Origin: Prosapia bicincta
Taxonomy: Eukaryota; Arthropoda; Insecta; Hemiptera; Cercopidae
Reading direction: 5' to 3'
NCBI GenBank assembly: GCA_036971475.1
Contig: JBAIZL010000002.1
Location: 234,647,143-234,711,142, forward strand
DNA: 64,000 nt
Translations under genes and position numbers: made by a program
Shown: in pieces, positions 24,196-36,202 of the stretch
Position numbering within the stretch: the first letter of the stretch is position 1
How the letters are laid out: each line of letters begins with the position of its first letter
Notes under the pieces: generated by a model
The model's database searches: none
Told to the model about the DNA's origin: nothing
Seen by the model: only the letters and a program-made list of their open reading frames with translations

Positions 24196-26190
24196 CCACT
24201 CTCTAGCCTTATGTCTCACGTAAATCAGATATTAGCTGATTCCAAGCGCTAATCCAAAATAAATCTTATTCCTCAAAAATAATAGGAATGTGTGACTTCA
24301 TTCTTTAACAATGATGCTCCTATAATGTCCAAGTTCATTGAAAGTCAAGATAGATTGTTGGTAAAAATTGATTTTCGAAAGAAAGAGCGCGTTAAGTGAT
24401 ATATTATATCTATAAACACGCTAACGTTTTGTTTAACTCCTACAACACATTTTTGTGGGATTGTAGCTAGAGAAATTACAGTGAGTCGAGACAAGGCCCC
24501 ACTCCGGGTCGGGTTACTCTTCAGACAACTATTGTTTACATAGTATCATTTCAGCTCAAAAGCTAAGTATTGTAGAAGGATCGGTTGCTTCTGTAAATGC
24601 TATTGTTTGTGCTTCTTGCCCTCCATTTAGATGTGGCTATTTTTGAAAATTTTTTGTTGCCTAATATTCGAAAAGGGCTATTCATCAGATGAGAAAACTA
24701 ATATCATTTTTAATTCATTACCGATAGTAAGAAAACGAAAGGAACTAGATTTTCCTAACAATGTTATCTTTATTAGGTGAAATCTATTATGCCTGCCTTT
24801 AAGCAAAGTCTTAGGAACACAGCATTCTTTGTAATGGAGCTCCAACTTGCTAAACGCGAGTAAAGGATAGGTTTGAATTTTGAAAAGAATACAAATATCC
24901 ATGATGAATCATTCACATTATTCCTAATGTATAGAGTGTTTCATTAAAACACACTAACACACATAAATACAAACCTTTTTTCTGTATTGTTCCTTATTAT
25001 CAATTACAAGTTTTTATAAAATTAAAATATTGTGTAATAGTAACTTATATTTTAAAATTGATTAACAATTGTTGTTAATAATTTTAAAATTTTTGAGGAA
25101 AAACTATATCACAATACTAAAATGTGAGAGTTTTTTTACTCTCCAGGCAAAACTTATTACACTTTAGTTAAAGTGATGGAGTAAATTGTTTGAATCCTAA
25201 TAGAACGCGATTTTTCTACAAAACCTCTTTCTAGGTGATACCCTTCATCTAATATTTATTATGTATATTTTCCTTCGTTGTTCTGTCTGTTACGCATATG
25301 GATTTTACTTTTTCAAATATAAACCAATTCCAGGAAAAGTACAGTTTCAGAATTTACTGGAAAATTTCTACTTTCCCAACTGTTCATTATTCACATTACG
25401 AAATTCAAAATTGACTTTTGAATATCGTTTTAGAGAGGACTTGACACTGGTAAAATATTTGTTACAAGGGATGTTTACTAACTTTGGCGAGCGATTAAAC
25501 TCGTTGATTTCTTAAGAATATCCTTTTCCTAGAGAAATACAAAAGTATATTTTATCCGCTTCCACTGTAGGAGATGTAAGTACTCCTACTTCCACTTTTT
25601 TTTTTTAATGTAAGTAAAGTAGAACCTAATGCAATACGAAATTGACTATGCCACCTAATTAGTCCACATTAGAGGATACATTATACATTTGTAATTTTTA
25701 TGGGCGAAGAATAGATTTATCTCTTTTCTGTGTATACGATTTGTACTTTTAAGTTACTTTCTACTCTATTATGCGTTTAATTTATTATTATTTAGGGGCA
25801 CATAATATTTATTTTACACTGGGTCTATACTCATGGTTAAAAAAAAAAAACATTTATCTATGATATTTGTATACATGTTAAATTAGACTGTATGTTTGAT
25901 AATAAAAAATATTTGTTTCAAAGAAATATATTTGTTTACGTTCTTACAAGAACTCAATAAATTATAAGACAATATTAAACTAAATAAATTTTAGTTAATT
26001 CACAAACATAATTGCTAACATTATTCACAAACTTAATATTAATGAAAGTGTCCAAAAGCTCATTATATATAGGTTTCATAATAAACCTTCAAGTAGAATA
26101 ACAACTACCTTTGACAATAATGGACCATTTACACTCAACAAGCACAAAGTGTTAGATTCCGTCACTCCGCCACTAATGTTTTACTCTCTT
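24196..26190. other. AT-rich non-coding stretch, nothing assigned
   Basis: The frames at 24678-24902 (minus) and 25261-25515 (plus) show no known motif. Confidence 0.5.
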
Positions 26191-26195
26191 CCCCA

Positions 26196-26312
26196 GGATT
26201 GAAAATACATCTGCTTATTTACCATTCGTTTCCAATCTCTGGTAACGTCAAAATCTACTTTCTTAGACCTGTTCAAGATTCACGTGAAAAGAATGAGCGT
26301 GGCATAGCTTAA
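26196..26312 (+). other. Splice-acceptor-like tract followed by short open frame
   Basis: A pyrimidine tract ending in ctcttccccag is followed by about 40 open codons (IYHSFPISGNVKIYFL, then a polar tail) ending in a stop, with an internal ctg|gtaacg donor-like site. The acceptor is good, but the frame is short and unrecognised, so an exon is only a possibility. Confidence 0.15.
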
Positions 26313-26675
26313 GCGATTGTACAAGTTATTGCCATTAATCATGAGGGGAGTGATTGTTTGCCCGTTACAACACGATAAACGACTTTCAATGTCACTATGT
26401 ATCTATACGAGTTATAGAAGTGGTATATTGTGTATAGAACTTAAAATGAACGATTTCTAGCAGAAGTTGAAAAGACGGTATTGTATCCAAATGCTCAATG
26501 CTTCGTTCGTTTCTATGACTGATTAGAATTTTGTAAGTCCGCTGTAGTATTTGGCTATGTCAGTTCCAATGAGTTTCAAGCGCTATTTGAACCATTTGAA
26601 GCATTTGCTCCAAATTAGTAAAACTTTAGCACAGCTCTCTGTTTAGCTTAAAAAACACGCAAATTCATTGATTTG

Positions 26676-26695
26676 TACCCCTTTTAAGGGGTACA
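26676..26695. repeat. 20-bp inverted repeat
   Basis: gtacccctt pairs with aaggggtac around a 2-nt loop. It stands alone and is not next to a detectable element end. Confidence 0.85.
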
Positions 26696-26799
26696 GGGGG
26701 TCATAACAGCAGGAGAGAGATACTTTTTAAGCTGACGAAAGACATTTTCATATCATAAACGTTGTAGACAACTCAAGGAATGACGGAGGCATTCGAATC

Positions 26800-27102
26800 G
26801 TTAGATATATATTTCCATCTCTCAATCTTTTTCGACTAGTTAAGAATACAAACAGACTGTTTAAATTAATTTAACATTATTATTTGTTATTTTAAAATTC
26901 ATAGTCAGAAACACAAAGAGTCAATTAGGACAAGTACAAAATATTTTTTACAATTTTTCAGCCTAATTATATTTAATGTACAAAAACGACTTAAAATCTG
27001 ATTACATTTATCTATAGATTTATGAGTACAGCTCCTATTTTCTAAGTATAACAAATGATTTACTATATTTTCACACTTCGAATATATATTTACACAGGTA
27101 GC

Positions 27103-27146
<44 letters not shown>

Positions 27147-28620
27147 GTATTCATAATAAATAACAATACCACCTAAAGTGTCAAATATATTTATCAAAGA
27201 ATTAAATTTTATTTAATATCTATTAAAAAATAATTTTTTTTGAATTTTAAGTATCTCATCTCTAGCCCGTAAGCCAGGTTTTGTCAATTTGATGGCAAGT
27301 CTGACATTTTAGCAAATTAATTTAGCCTACAGTAAAATCTCGGCGATTTCAAACATTTAATAGTAACTTGACAAAACCTCTCTAAAGTTGCAATGTCTCA
27401 TTATTCACCGCGGAGGATAAAGTAAGACAGGGTGTGGCTTTAGTTGAAACCACGACCTACTACTGCTTGGAACAAAAGTCATGAAGTTTAATTAAACTGT
27501 TTTGAAAACGTAATTAAACTAAACATTTTTGTTAAGAAATATGAATGAAATTTCGTATTTTCATTGATGTATTCAAACAAAAAAAGGAATTTAAAATAAA
27601 TTTAAGATTTGAAAGAGTTGAAAATTCCTTTAATATATCACCTGTTTAAATTATATATTTGCTTAAATAAAATGTTTACCAGTAAGCTACAACTGACGTC
27701 TGATAACATTGTTGTTACCTGTCTATTTACGGTTTAATACGGTTTAATAGTATTTTATCGGAATAAGATATACCTTTTTATACCAATTCGTTCTGTATGA
27801 ATTACGATAGTGTCTAAATTTTATTACTTTTAGTTACTAACACAATATAATGAAAAAAATAGTGACAGCTACTTTTAAACTCAGTTTTTATTTTTGCTTA
27901 CATTCCTCTTATTGCAGGCTATTTATTTAATTCCGTCAAATATAATTACTTCTACAGAAGCAGTTATAGCCTTCCTCTGTATAAAAATCAGAGCTGATTA
28001 CACAATTCACTTGCGCTTCAACTGTGTTCGGGTTCACCTCATCTATACCTGATGCGATTCTACTGGAACGTCTGAACGGCTACTTGTGCACTACTAAGTT
28101 AACCGATATACTCCGGATGATGACTGTTTATTATATAATTACATTTATAAGTTTTCTCAAATATACCATGATAGTTTTTAAATAGAAATTAAATATTTAG
28201 GAATATCCTGGTACCAAATTAAAAATTTTCTTTAATAAAATAGTTTAGAATAATTATATTAGTAAAGACGAATTTTAAAAAATTACATTGGGTGGTTTGT
28301 CATTGAAAAATTTGTATTCTTATTTCTTATTCAATATGGTTTGTGAAGAGTATCGTATTTTATCAGCTAATTTGTTAGAGTCCGTAAACATATATTTGTA
28401 AAATAATCTATTTATATCAGTGATATTGATGTCTGCTACTTCTAATAGTATAACAGTTATAACAAGTATGTTATTTATACTATAATATTTATAATACTTC
28501 AGTAGTTTAAATGAACTACTAAACTAGTAGCAATAGAGAGGAAATGGATTGTACATTATATATTATTTACTATTTATTTTCCTAATATATTAATTTTTTA
28601 TATAAATAAGGTTACAATAA
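26800..28620. other. AT-rich non-coding stretch
   Basis: Contains the TA microsatellite listed separately. A 66-codon frame at about 27985-28180 is open but unrecognised. Confidence 0.5.
27104..27143. repeat. (TA)n microsatellite
   Basis: Pure TA run. Confidence 0.95.
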
Positions 28621-28624
28621 AATC

Positions 28625-29125
28625 ATTGTACTGTAACACATTTTAGATGGTGTCACATATTAAAAAGGAAATTTCAGAAAACAAACGAGAATGCATTCGA
28701 AAATGTAACAATAATAGAACTAGATCAAAAAATTTTCATTTGTTAGAAAGAAATCAAATCTCTGGTTGGTAGTGGCATCTGTTGGAATACTTTGGAACTA
28801 AGATTAAAGTATGCGCGCAGATCGATGCGCGGTAATTAGGACGCTTGATTACTACCGATAATTGAACCCTCTGGTAACCAAAATGTAGGATCAGACACAT
28901 GTCTTAGAGGGCGAGGGGCAAGGAAATGTTTTGTTTTTTTTAATTTTTAATGTAATAGTCATTTTTTAAAATTCTTGTAATCAGAATATAGAAGACAACG
29001 CACGTCGCCAATAACGAAGATGGAACGCTGAGTTACTGAAACCTTTTCAAAATCATGACCGAACGAATATTGTGAGGATTTTTCCAATAGAAGGATGCGA
29101 GGCTACACCTTGTTAAAACAGCTAA
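28625..29125. repeat. Dispersed repeat family A, copy 2
   Basis: Counterpart of 3435-3955, same orientation and similar length. The left end keeps tgtaacacattttag but the hairpin partner is mutated (gtgtcaca). The right end keeps ggctacacc-ttgtta and acagctaa. Confidence 0.6.
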
Positions 29126-29199
29126 GTGAACAAGTTCAAACTTGGGTATTCTATCACACAATTTAAATGCTTAAACAGTTTAGTACAAAATTGTACTAA

Positions 29200-29201
<2 letters not shown>

Positions 29202-29248
<47 letters not shown>
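29202..29248. repeat. (GT)n microsatellite
   Basis: Pure GT run. Cysteine/valine-rich frames over it are artefacts. Confidence 0.97.
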
Positions 29249-29251
<3 letters not shown>

Positions 29252-29841
29252 TGCATGAGGGTGAGTGTTTATAGAAATGACAAGGCCTTTACCAAACGTT
29301 TCCTGGGAATACCTTCGTGGAGATACATTTAGTTAAACAAGATATGAAGATATGAGTATATGGAGGACATACAGGAATAACCAACGAGTTGTTGTAATTA
29401 AGAATAGGCCAACAAAATGAAAAGTTATTTTAAAATTAGGTTTTATATATGGTTGTTTCAGAAGTAGAATAAGTCTAAAAATAACGAGATTTATTATAGT
29501 ATGTGAAATGTTAAAATGCATGAAAATAAATCTTTAAATTTCTATTTCTATTTGATAAAGACCCATAATTTTTGAAATTTTAACTTGAGCACATAATTAT
29601 TACATATATTACTAAAGAAGTTAATATTAATCTAGTTTATCTAGTTATCCGTCGCTGTGATGACGCCTCTCCTTATATCGCCTACCAGAATAGATTAAAC
29701 ATTTTTTTTAAACACTGTTACATAGTTATTAGATAAAAGACAATATTTTATAAGAACTAATATTTTTCAACCTATAGGTAACTGCATGTATGTATGTTTT
29801 AAAATTCTGCTAGATCTAATCTGACTATTTCAATAACTTAA

Positions 29842-29865
29842 GTGTGTGTGTGTGTGTGTGTGTGT
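29842..29865. repeat. (GT)n microsatellite
   Basis: Short pure GT run. Confidence 0.95.
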
Positions 29866-30057
29866 CTTCGTGACTTAGTTTCTTGTTTATATATTTGTTA
29901 TCATTAGAAAGTATGATACAAACTTGCGAAACTAGTAGATATCTTCCAGCAGTTGAATATTTCTTGATACTACAGAGGCCTGAAACTGATGTATTCTATG
30001 TTGGAGAAAAAAAGTAGAAGCTACGAATACAAAATTAGTGCTCAGGCCTGTTCGAAT

Positions 30058-30388
30058 TTTGAAATCTTCTCAGCTCTTTCACATTTTCCCAGAATTCTTA
30101 CAAACATCTAAAGAAGTCTTGCCTTCTGATATAAAGTAGCTTTTTTCGGGGCATTTGACTAGACTAGCTGAGACCACGAGAAATTACTTTCTTCCTCATG
30201 ACCCTAATAGTATTGGAATGGAATATCCTTTCAAGAAAAGAATTATTGGTGACCCAATCGAACTGTCAGACACTGAACAAAGCAAAAGGCAGTACACTCA
30301 GCAGATCCAGGGATACTTTTCATCAAGAAAAAAACTTGGGAAGGTTTGGTTACATGCACAAGCTGAAATACTAAACATGCCAAAATAG
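30058..30388 (+). pseudogene. hAT-type (ZBED/FAM200-like) transposase-derived relic
   Basis: One reading frame gives FHIFPEFLQTSKEVLPSDIK, then a stop at 30137-30139, then FSGHLTRLAETTRNYF, HDPNSIGMEYPFKKRI and IGDPIELSDTEQ, followed by sequence ending near KVWLHAQAEI. This order (F-x-x-FL, LPSDIK, HL-x-x-L, YF, a Pro-Phe motif, then L-S-D-x-E-Q) is characteristic of the middle of domesticated or mobile hAT transposases of the ZBED5/FAM200 kind. The flanking BED finger, the catalytic region and the C-terminal dimerisation segment were not found, and an in-frame stop is present. It is a short dead fragment. Assignment rests on pattern memory of the family, not on a search. Confidence 0.65.
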
Positions 30389-31339
30389 TACTTGAACATA
30401 TTGTACCCATGTAATTTGGGCCATGTAATTGTGAAAACAAATCTTTTTACGAACTGTGCAACAGTCTGGAAAAGCGAATATATTGGAGTAGATTTAAGTA
30501 TTGAAACTTTCTAAAATAAAATCGAACATTTCTAAGATTTTTAAATGAAAAAAACACTATCCTTAACAATGAAATAGTGGTATTTAACTCTGTAACTGTT
30601 CATTTGGTTAATTTGTGTTTGCTTTTTAAAAATAAAAGTTGTAAATGATCGTAACGAATCCTATTTGTTCTGTCTGTTTCGATTTTATTCAACGTCAGAA
30701 ATACATTAAAACATATGTTTCAAAACGATTGGAAATCTTTCATCCATCCTAATATTTTCTGCCTATTTTAAATTAGTATATCATAAGTGGTTATTACTAC
30801 TAAATTAACAAACAATGTAAGGGATAATTTTTATAGGTCCGCAATAGCAACGTCAATAATTCGGGGTTCCTCTACAACGCCAGTTCGTCTGTACCACCGA
30901 CAGCCCCAGTAAACCTGTTCATGTGCCCCTTACTTATTGTTTTCATTTATAAAGTGTACGTATTCAACTTTAACAGTTTTCCTTCCTTGAGTTTTCCGTG
31001 AGCTACACGATAATTTCTATGGAAGGGTTCTTTCTATTTCCTGGTCGTTGGTCGTGTCAATCTAGAATCTCGTAATATCATAAATAAGATATTTCAACGT
31101 CTAGCCTATCAACATATTTTTGGCCTGCCCTATATATCCCTTTATTTTTCTTTCTATATTTGTGTAAATTTTGCCTCCACACCTCACATAAATAGTAAAA
31201 TTTTACAAATGCTAAGACAGGACAACATGTATTAAGGACCTCATTTAAAGTTAGTACGACCTCTTTGAAAAAGTATACACTGTTAACACTTTTGAATACA
31301 TTGTCTTTTAACAGATCTATTTCATTTTCCGTTAGAATC

Positions 31340-32110
31340 AGACACCTATTGAAAGTTTTCTCAACAATCTAAGAGAGTTACCACTCTTGATGTTTTATAC
31401 AATATGTACGAATAGAAAGTGTGTAGCAATAAATTAATAGCAGCAAATAAAATACAGCAATAATCGACTTATCGGCTGGGTAAATAGGGCAGCCAGGTTC
31501 GATGGGACTACAAGCGGACCAACTGAGAAAAACAAGGTATAAAAAGAGAGACAGGCAGACTGAGGACATCAGAGGAACAAGAAAAATGGGATTATGATAT
31601 ATTATATGAGAGAATTTGGGAAATTGAACTGAGCTTTACGATTTTGAAAATACGGACACAGAGAAACTGAAAGCCAACTCTTAAAAACAAAGGGCTATTG
31701 ATTTTATTTGTAAGCAGGTAAACAGGTCTACTTCAATTCTCTAAATATTCAATCACCTATTGAATATTTCTCATCAATCTAAGCGGGCCACCAGGGGTGT
31801 TTTCTAAAATATGTAAGAACAGAAAATATGTATAAATAGCACCAATAAACGAAAACAAAAATCTGCCTATAGGCTGGCTAAAAAGAGCAGTCAAGTTCGA
31901 TGTGACTACGTGCAGACAAACTGAGAAGCACAATGTATAAAAGGCGAGGGAGACCAGGAAACATTACGTAAGAGTATTCAGCGTAAGTAAACTGAGTCGC
32001 ATGAATTGGAAAATTGGGAGACAGAATAACTGAAAACCAGCCGGTACAGCAGAGTGTGCTTGATTTTATGAAATTTGCTAGACAGAAATCTTGTCCCATT
32101 GTCGGCTGGT
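31340..32110. repeat. Tandem pair of diverged ~410-bp units
   Basis: The unit starting with cacctattgaa at 31346 recurs at about 31755. Both contain aatctaag, gg(g)ctgg(g/c)taaa, (c/a)aggttcgatg/caagttcgatg, gactac, gaccaactgag/gacaaactgag, aaggtataaaa/aatgtataaaa and a tgattttat-containing end. The minus frames 31378-31569 and 31878-32099 are homologous to one another only because of the duplication, and they keep no known motif. A ggttcga core resembles a tRNA B-box, but no complete A/B-box pair with normal spacing was found. Confidence 0.75.
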
Positions 32111-32114
32111 TATA

Positions 32115-33295
32115 TTGCTACAGAAATCACTAAGCCAATGTACTTTTCTCAATTTGAAAATAATAAAGCCTATTTTATATTCCCCTTTACAATGATGATC
32201 TTGAATTAGATGCACACTTGTGTAGAGTTAATTATTATATATTATTCTGTGGATTATAAAATCTTTTGTCTTGTAAATGTCACTAGAAATGCCACCTGTA
32301 GGTCTACTTAACAATTATAGTAGGGTTATAAAAAGAACTAGATATGGTATGAAATCAAAACAAATGTTTCCTTGGAATTTGTCTGAATAATTTATGAATT
32401 GACGAATTAACAATTCAAAAGGCACTTATTTTCTAGAGACCATATATATGTCTTTAGGGAAACCCTCCTTTCTTGAAAAACCTTTTAACTGCATTTATAT
32501 TAGACTTTTGGGCATACATTATTATAAAAATATAGCTATTTGTATTTGTCTTATCAGGTTCAGATCGTTTATGTATGTCTGAAAAATGATTAAAGGTTTC
32601 ATGACTGGATTTATAATATCAATGAAATTATAAGGCTTTATAATTTGAATCTGCATTTTGAAAATAAAGAAAATTAAGTAAATTAGGATTTTCCAGCATA
32701 GACATAACGGAAACTGAACTTAGGAGAAATACTCTTAAGGACAACGGTGACATGGTTGAGGAGTTGTAGATGATATAAATACGATAACAAGAGCTACAAT
32801 TAGAAAACCGTTAGAAACTTAACTAATTATCATTTAATGGTTATAAACAATATAGTATCTTCTAATACTGTAAAGGCAAACGCATTACTAATAAACAATT
32901 TTAAAAAAATTTTAAATCAAAAGTCAAATTTGATAAAGCAAGGAAAATTACCAGCTAAATAGAGGTTAGTGACGTATTTCAACTTAGAACCCATATAATT
33001 CAGAACATTTAGCGCCCTCTAATTCTATTAACAGCTTTTCAGAAAGTTCAAACACGAAATCCACTCAGGCCACAGGTTGGTAACGTTATGAATCATTTAT
33101 ATATTCAATTAAGTTTCCTGTTCAATATCTCTATTGTTTCACTAAAATTTAACTCTTTATATTAAGGCCCTAATAGAAGCTGACAGTTATTCATACAACA
33201 TAAATCTTTGATTTCGATTGTTTTATTCTAATTTAATATAAAACTTGCCCTATTGGAGTAGATTGCCATATAAAAATGCAACACAGCGTTTCAAA

Positions 33296-33298
<3 letters not shown>
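32115..33298. other. AT-rich non-coding stretch, nothing assigned
   Basis: No supported frame or repeat. Confidence 0.55.

Positions 33299-33358
<60 letters not shown>
33299..33358. repeat. (TA)n microsatellite
   Basis: Pure TA run; Tyr/Ile-rich frames over it are artefacts. Confidence 0.97.
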
Positions 33359-33360
<2 letters not shown>

Positions 33361-34465
33361 TTTTATATTTATTTTGATCAGATATGCTTTTATTTCCTAC
33401 TATCGGTTATACTATCGGCCCTTTGTAAGTTTTGTTAATTTATTTATTCGTTATTAAAATATTCTTTATTCATTCAATCACCAATAGTTTTTTTAATTTT
33501 TATGATGGATTGACACTTGATGTAAACACAGTTCTGTCAAATAATATATCAATTATTCAATTTCAAAAAGGTGATGTCGTAGGGTAAGAAGCGACCTGTA
33601 TATCTTCATGTTTAATACGCAACACTCAACTTTTGAATTTTAAAGTTGTTATTATTCACTTCGAATACAAGATAAAGACATCTCATTAAAAACAATGAAT
33701 TATTATTTGAACAAGTATTACCATAATGTGTCATACATTGAAGAAATTCAAAATTTATTTTACCTTCCGTGAGTGATTAAAAAGTAATATAACAAAGATA
33801 TTTACATTTACATGAAAATATGTCGTTTAAGTTTCATACGAGTTTTAATTTGTAATTTTTTAATAAAATATAAATTAAAAATAAAAAATATGTAAAATTA
33901 TGAAACACATTTTCTTCTTTGTTAAACGAGTTCGAATTGACTTTAATTTTTTTTAAATATTACTTATATATAAATTCACAAAATCATAAATTTCCTAGTT
34001 TTAAACTTCTTATAAAGCCAACCTTCATTAATATTTTATTGGAAATATTTTTTTTTATACGAAAAGGAACGACTAAACAAATTTTGAATGACGATTTCAA
34101 AGTTAATAGAGTCGAAAGTAAAATAAATATTTACAGCCTAATGATATATATGTTGATTAGAGAGAAATCATTTACAGTTTGTCGAAAATCTAATGCAGTA
34201 AAAATTAAACATGTTCAGAAAACGTTTAACGAAATTTATAAATAAACATCTAAATACAGTCAAAACTTACAAAAAATATCTTATTTAGTTTATATATTGG
34301 CAAAACGTGATATGCTTACTAAACACAAACGTCATATAATATAAAAAGTAATCGAAAACATCGTAAATAATTAATTTTAAATCAAAATTAGAAAAATTCT
34401 ACGAAACTAATATGTATTATAATACTTGTTTAATGTCAAACAATTTGTAAAAAACTAAATGCTTA
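33359..34465. other. AT-rich stretch with one unrecognised 108-codon frame
   Basis: The plus frame 33919-34245 begins at TTG, not ATG, and is dominated by Lys, Asn, Ile and Phe, as expected for chance frames in AT-rich DNA. No domain recognised. Confidence 0.5.
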
Positions 34466-34519
34466 ATGATAAAAGGGAAACTATTTCTTTCAATTAGCAG
34501 GCAGATATATTTAATAACT

Positions 34520-34770
34520 TTTTATGAACTTACGGATGATTATGTTACGTTTGGTTGTAAGAAAATATCTCTAAATGTTGCTGGTGGTTATTTGACTTTT
34601 GGGTGTAAGAAAATATTTCTAGATGTTAATGCCGGTTATGATACGTTTGGGTGTAAGAAAATATCTCTAGATGTTACTAGTGGTTGTATTACGTTTGGGT
34701 GTAAACAAATAACTCCAGATGTTACTGGTGATTGTATTATGTTTGGGTGTAAGAAAAGATCACTTAAAAT
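34520..34770 (+). repeat. 48-bp coding minisatellite, about five units
   Basis: A unit centred on acgtttgggtgtaagaaaat recurs every 48 bp (near 34550, 34598, 34646, 34694 and 34742). Because 48 is a multiple of three, a frame of 110 codons (34466-34798) stays open and reads as a 16-residue repeat, TFGCKKISLDVTGGY with variations. Cys and Gly-Cys-Lys-Lys are constant, while the DVTGG part varies. The frame starts at ATG but has no signal peptide, recognised domain or upstream promoter evidence. It may be a plain minisatellite whose open frame is a by-product; substitutions look equally spread over codon positions by eye. Confidence 0.8.
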
Positions 34771-34799
34771 GAAACGTAGCTCTGATTACATTGTTTGAG

Positions 34800-35420
34800 A
34801 TTAACATAAATTTAGGAAGCTGAACTTGTGTTGTCACAACAAACATAGAAATATTGCAACATAGCTGTATAATATCCTAGTATAAACTGTTAAGGTGATA
34901 TTTGAAAAATTAACTCAAACGGATGTTTCAAAGAAACAAAATTGTGTTTTAAGAGCGTATGGTGACGTATTTTTTAAAAACTGACTTTAGTTTTCGATAT
35001 TTATAATCCCTATAATCTTATTTACATCGAGTAATTTTTGTATTACTTCGTCAATAATCCATTTAATCCAATCATTCTCCAGTAAAATATGAAAATAAAA
35101 TAATACGCATCTCATGTGAAACTTTAAAACCTTAAACGTTTCCATCATTTCGATTATTTACAAGAATAACAGATTTTACGTATTTTGACATTACATAATA
35201 AATGTTTGCGCCGCGCGAGGGAAGCAACGCATAACACTAGAAAAGTTTAATAGGCCCACTAGTGACCCTAAGCCAAACAATAGTGGTTTCTAGGTTCAAT
35301 TTCTATTTTTCGCAAAGTAATCGAAATTAAATCTAATATTTGTAATCCATGCTAAATTATAATACTAGAATAAATGTGAATACCAGATTGAAATTGCATA
35401 CCAGATAGGAAAGAATAACT
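34800..35420. other. Non-coding stretch, nothing assigned
   Basis: A short GC-rich patch (gcgccgcgcgaggg at about 35210) stands out but contains no recognisable feature. Confidence 0.5.
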
Positions 35421-35424
35421 GTCA

Positions 35425-35486
35425 TAAGGTTTGAATAAATGTTACTTGTGGTTTAGAGGTTTTATTTATTTAAAAATACAGATAGA
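35425..35486 (+). repeat. Penelope-like terminal-repeat fragment
   Basis: cataaggtttgaataaatgt, then ttgtggtttagaggttttat and ttatttaaaaata, match the right arm of the element at 53481-53540 and the inverted left arm at 52861-52910. The match begins about where the hammerhead-like motif of the 53.5 kb copy would be cut and stops at the same aaaaata end as the others, so this is a solo end fragment of the same family. Confidence 0.7.
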
Positions 35487-35510
35487 AAAGAGTTATAGTA
35501 AATATTTCAG

Positions 35511-35893
35511 GCCCACGGCAATATTACAGAGCTAAGCTATTAAATGATAGAAAGACAAGCTATTCAAGACTTCATTATAGTTATCACTACAGATATGTTA
35601 GAAAAAATCCCATAATTCTAAAACTCGATGAAATAAAAAAACATGGTCCAAATAAAATTTCTGTTTTAATCAGAAACAAATGTATAGGGATGAGAGACGT
35701 AACAGTTGAAATAAAATTACCAAATAATATTATTATTGCTATCAAATAGGAATCTTGGTTTAGTAAACTTCTTGATGATTTTCAGCTAAACGACTATTTG
35801 TTTAGCAATTTTACAGTACTGATTATTTATAACAAACGTGGCTATCTTCAAGTCGATACTTGGAATAACCTCTGGTATTGTTTCACCAGGTAG
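35511..35893 (+). pseudogene. Unrecognised open frame with acceptor-like start and one internal stop
   Basis: After aatatttcag at 35501-35510 a frame stays open for about 78 codons to a TAG at 35747-35749, then continues open for 47 codons to a second TAG at 35891. The translation is protein-like: YYRAKLLNDRKTSYSRLHY, LDEIKKHGPNKISVLIRNK and, after the stop, NKRGYLQVDTWNNLWYCF. There is no ATG near its start. Two readings are possible: a last exon ending at the first TAG with an aataaa at about 35977, or a decayed mobile-element frame where the TAG is a lesion. The continued openness past the stop favours decay. It directly follows the Penelope-like fragment. Family not recognised. Confidence 0.35.
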
Positions 35894-36157
35894 TTTGTAG
35901 ATATGCCACGTTAGGTCGCAGGGTGTGCTTGTAGCGTGATCCGTGTATTAAACAGTTATTTGGAATCAATTGGACGTAATAAATCAGTTAGCTGTCTGTA
36001 ATAATTTAATTGTCTTTATTTTAGGACACATAATACTGTGTGATTATGATAATTTTTCGGATAACATTCCATTGCTACTTTTAAATATTTTTCCAAGCAA
36101 AGTAGTACAAGTAACAAAAAGTCAGAAGGGAAAGATATCGTAATTTATAAATATATT
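35894..36157. other. Non-coding stretch, nothing assigned
   Basis: AT-rich; an aataaa lies at about 35977. Confidence 0.5.
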
Positions 36158-36202
36158 TTAAACAACATAGGTTATTCAAATACAAGAATATTTATTAATT
36201 TA

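Noticed and set aside
33919..34245. 108-codon protein-coding gene
   Set aside because: It starts at TTG, has Lys/Asn/Ile/Phe-dominated composition typical of chance frames in AT-rich DNA, and no motif.
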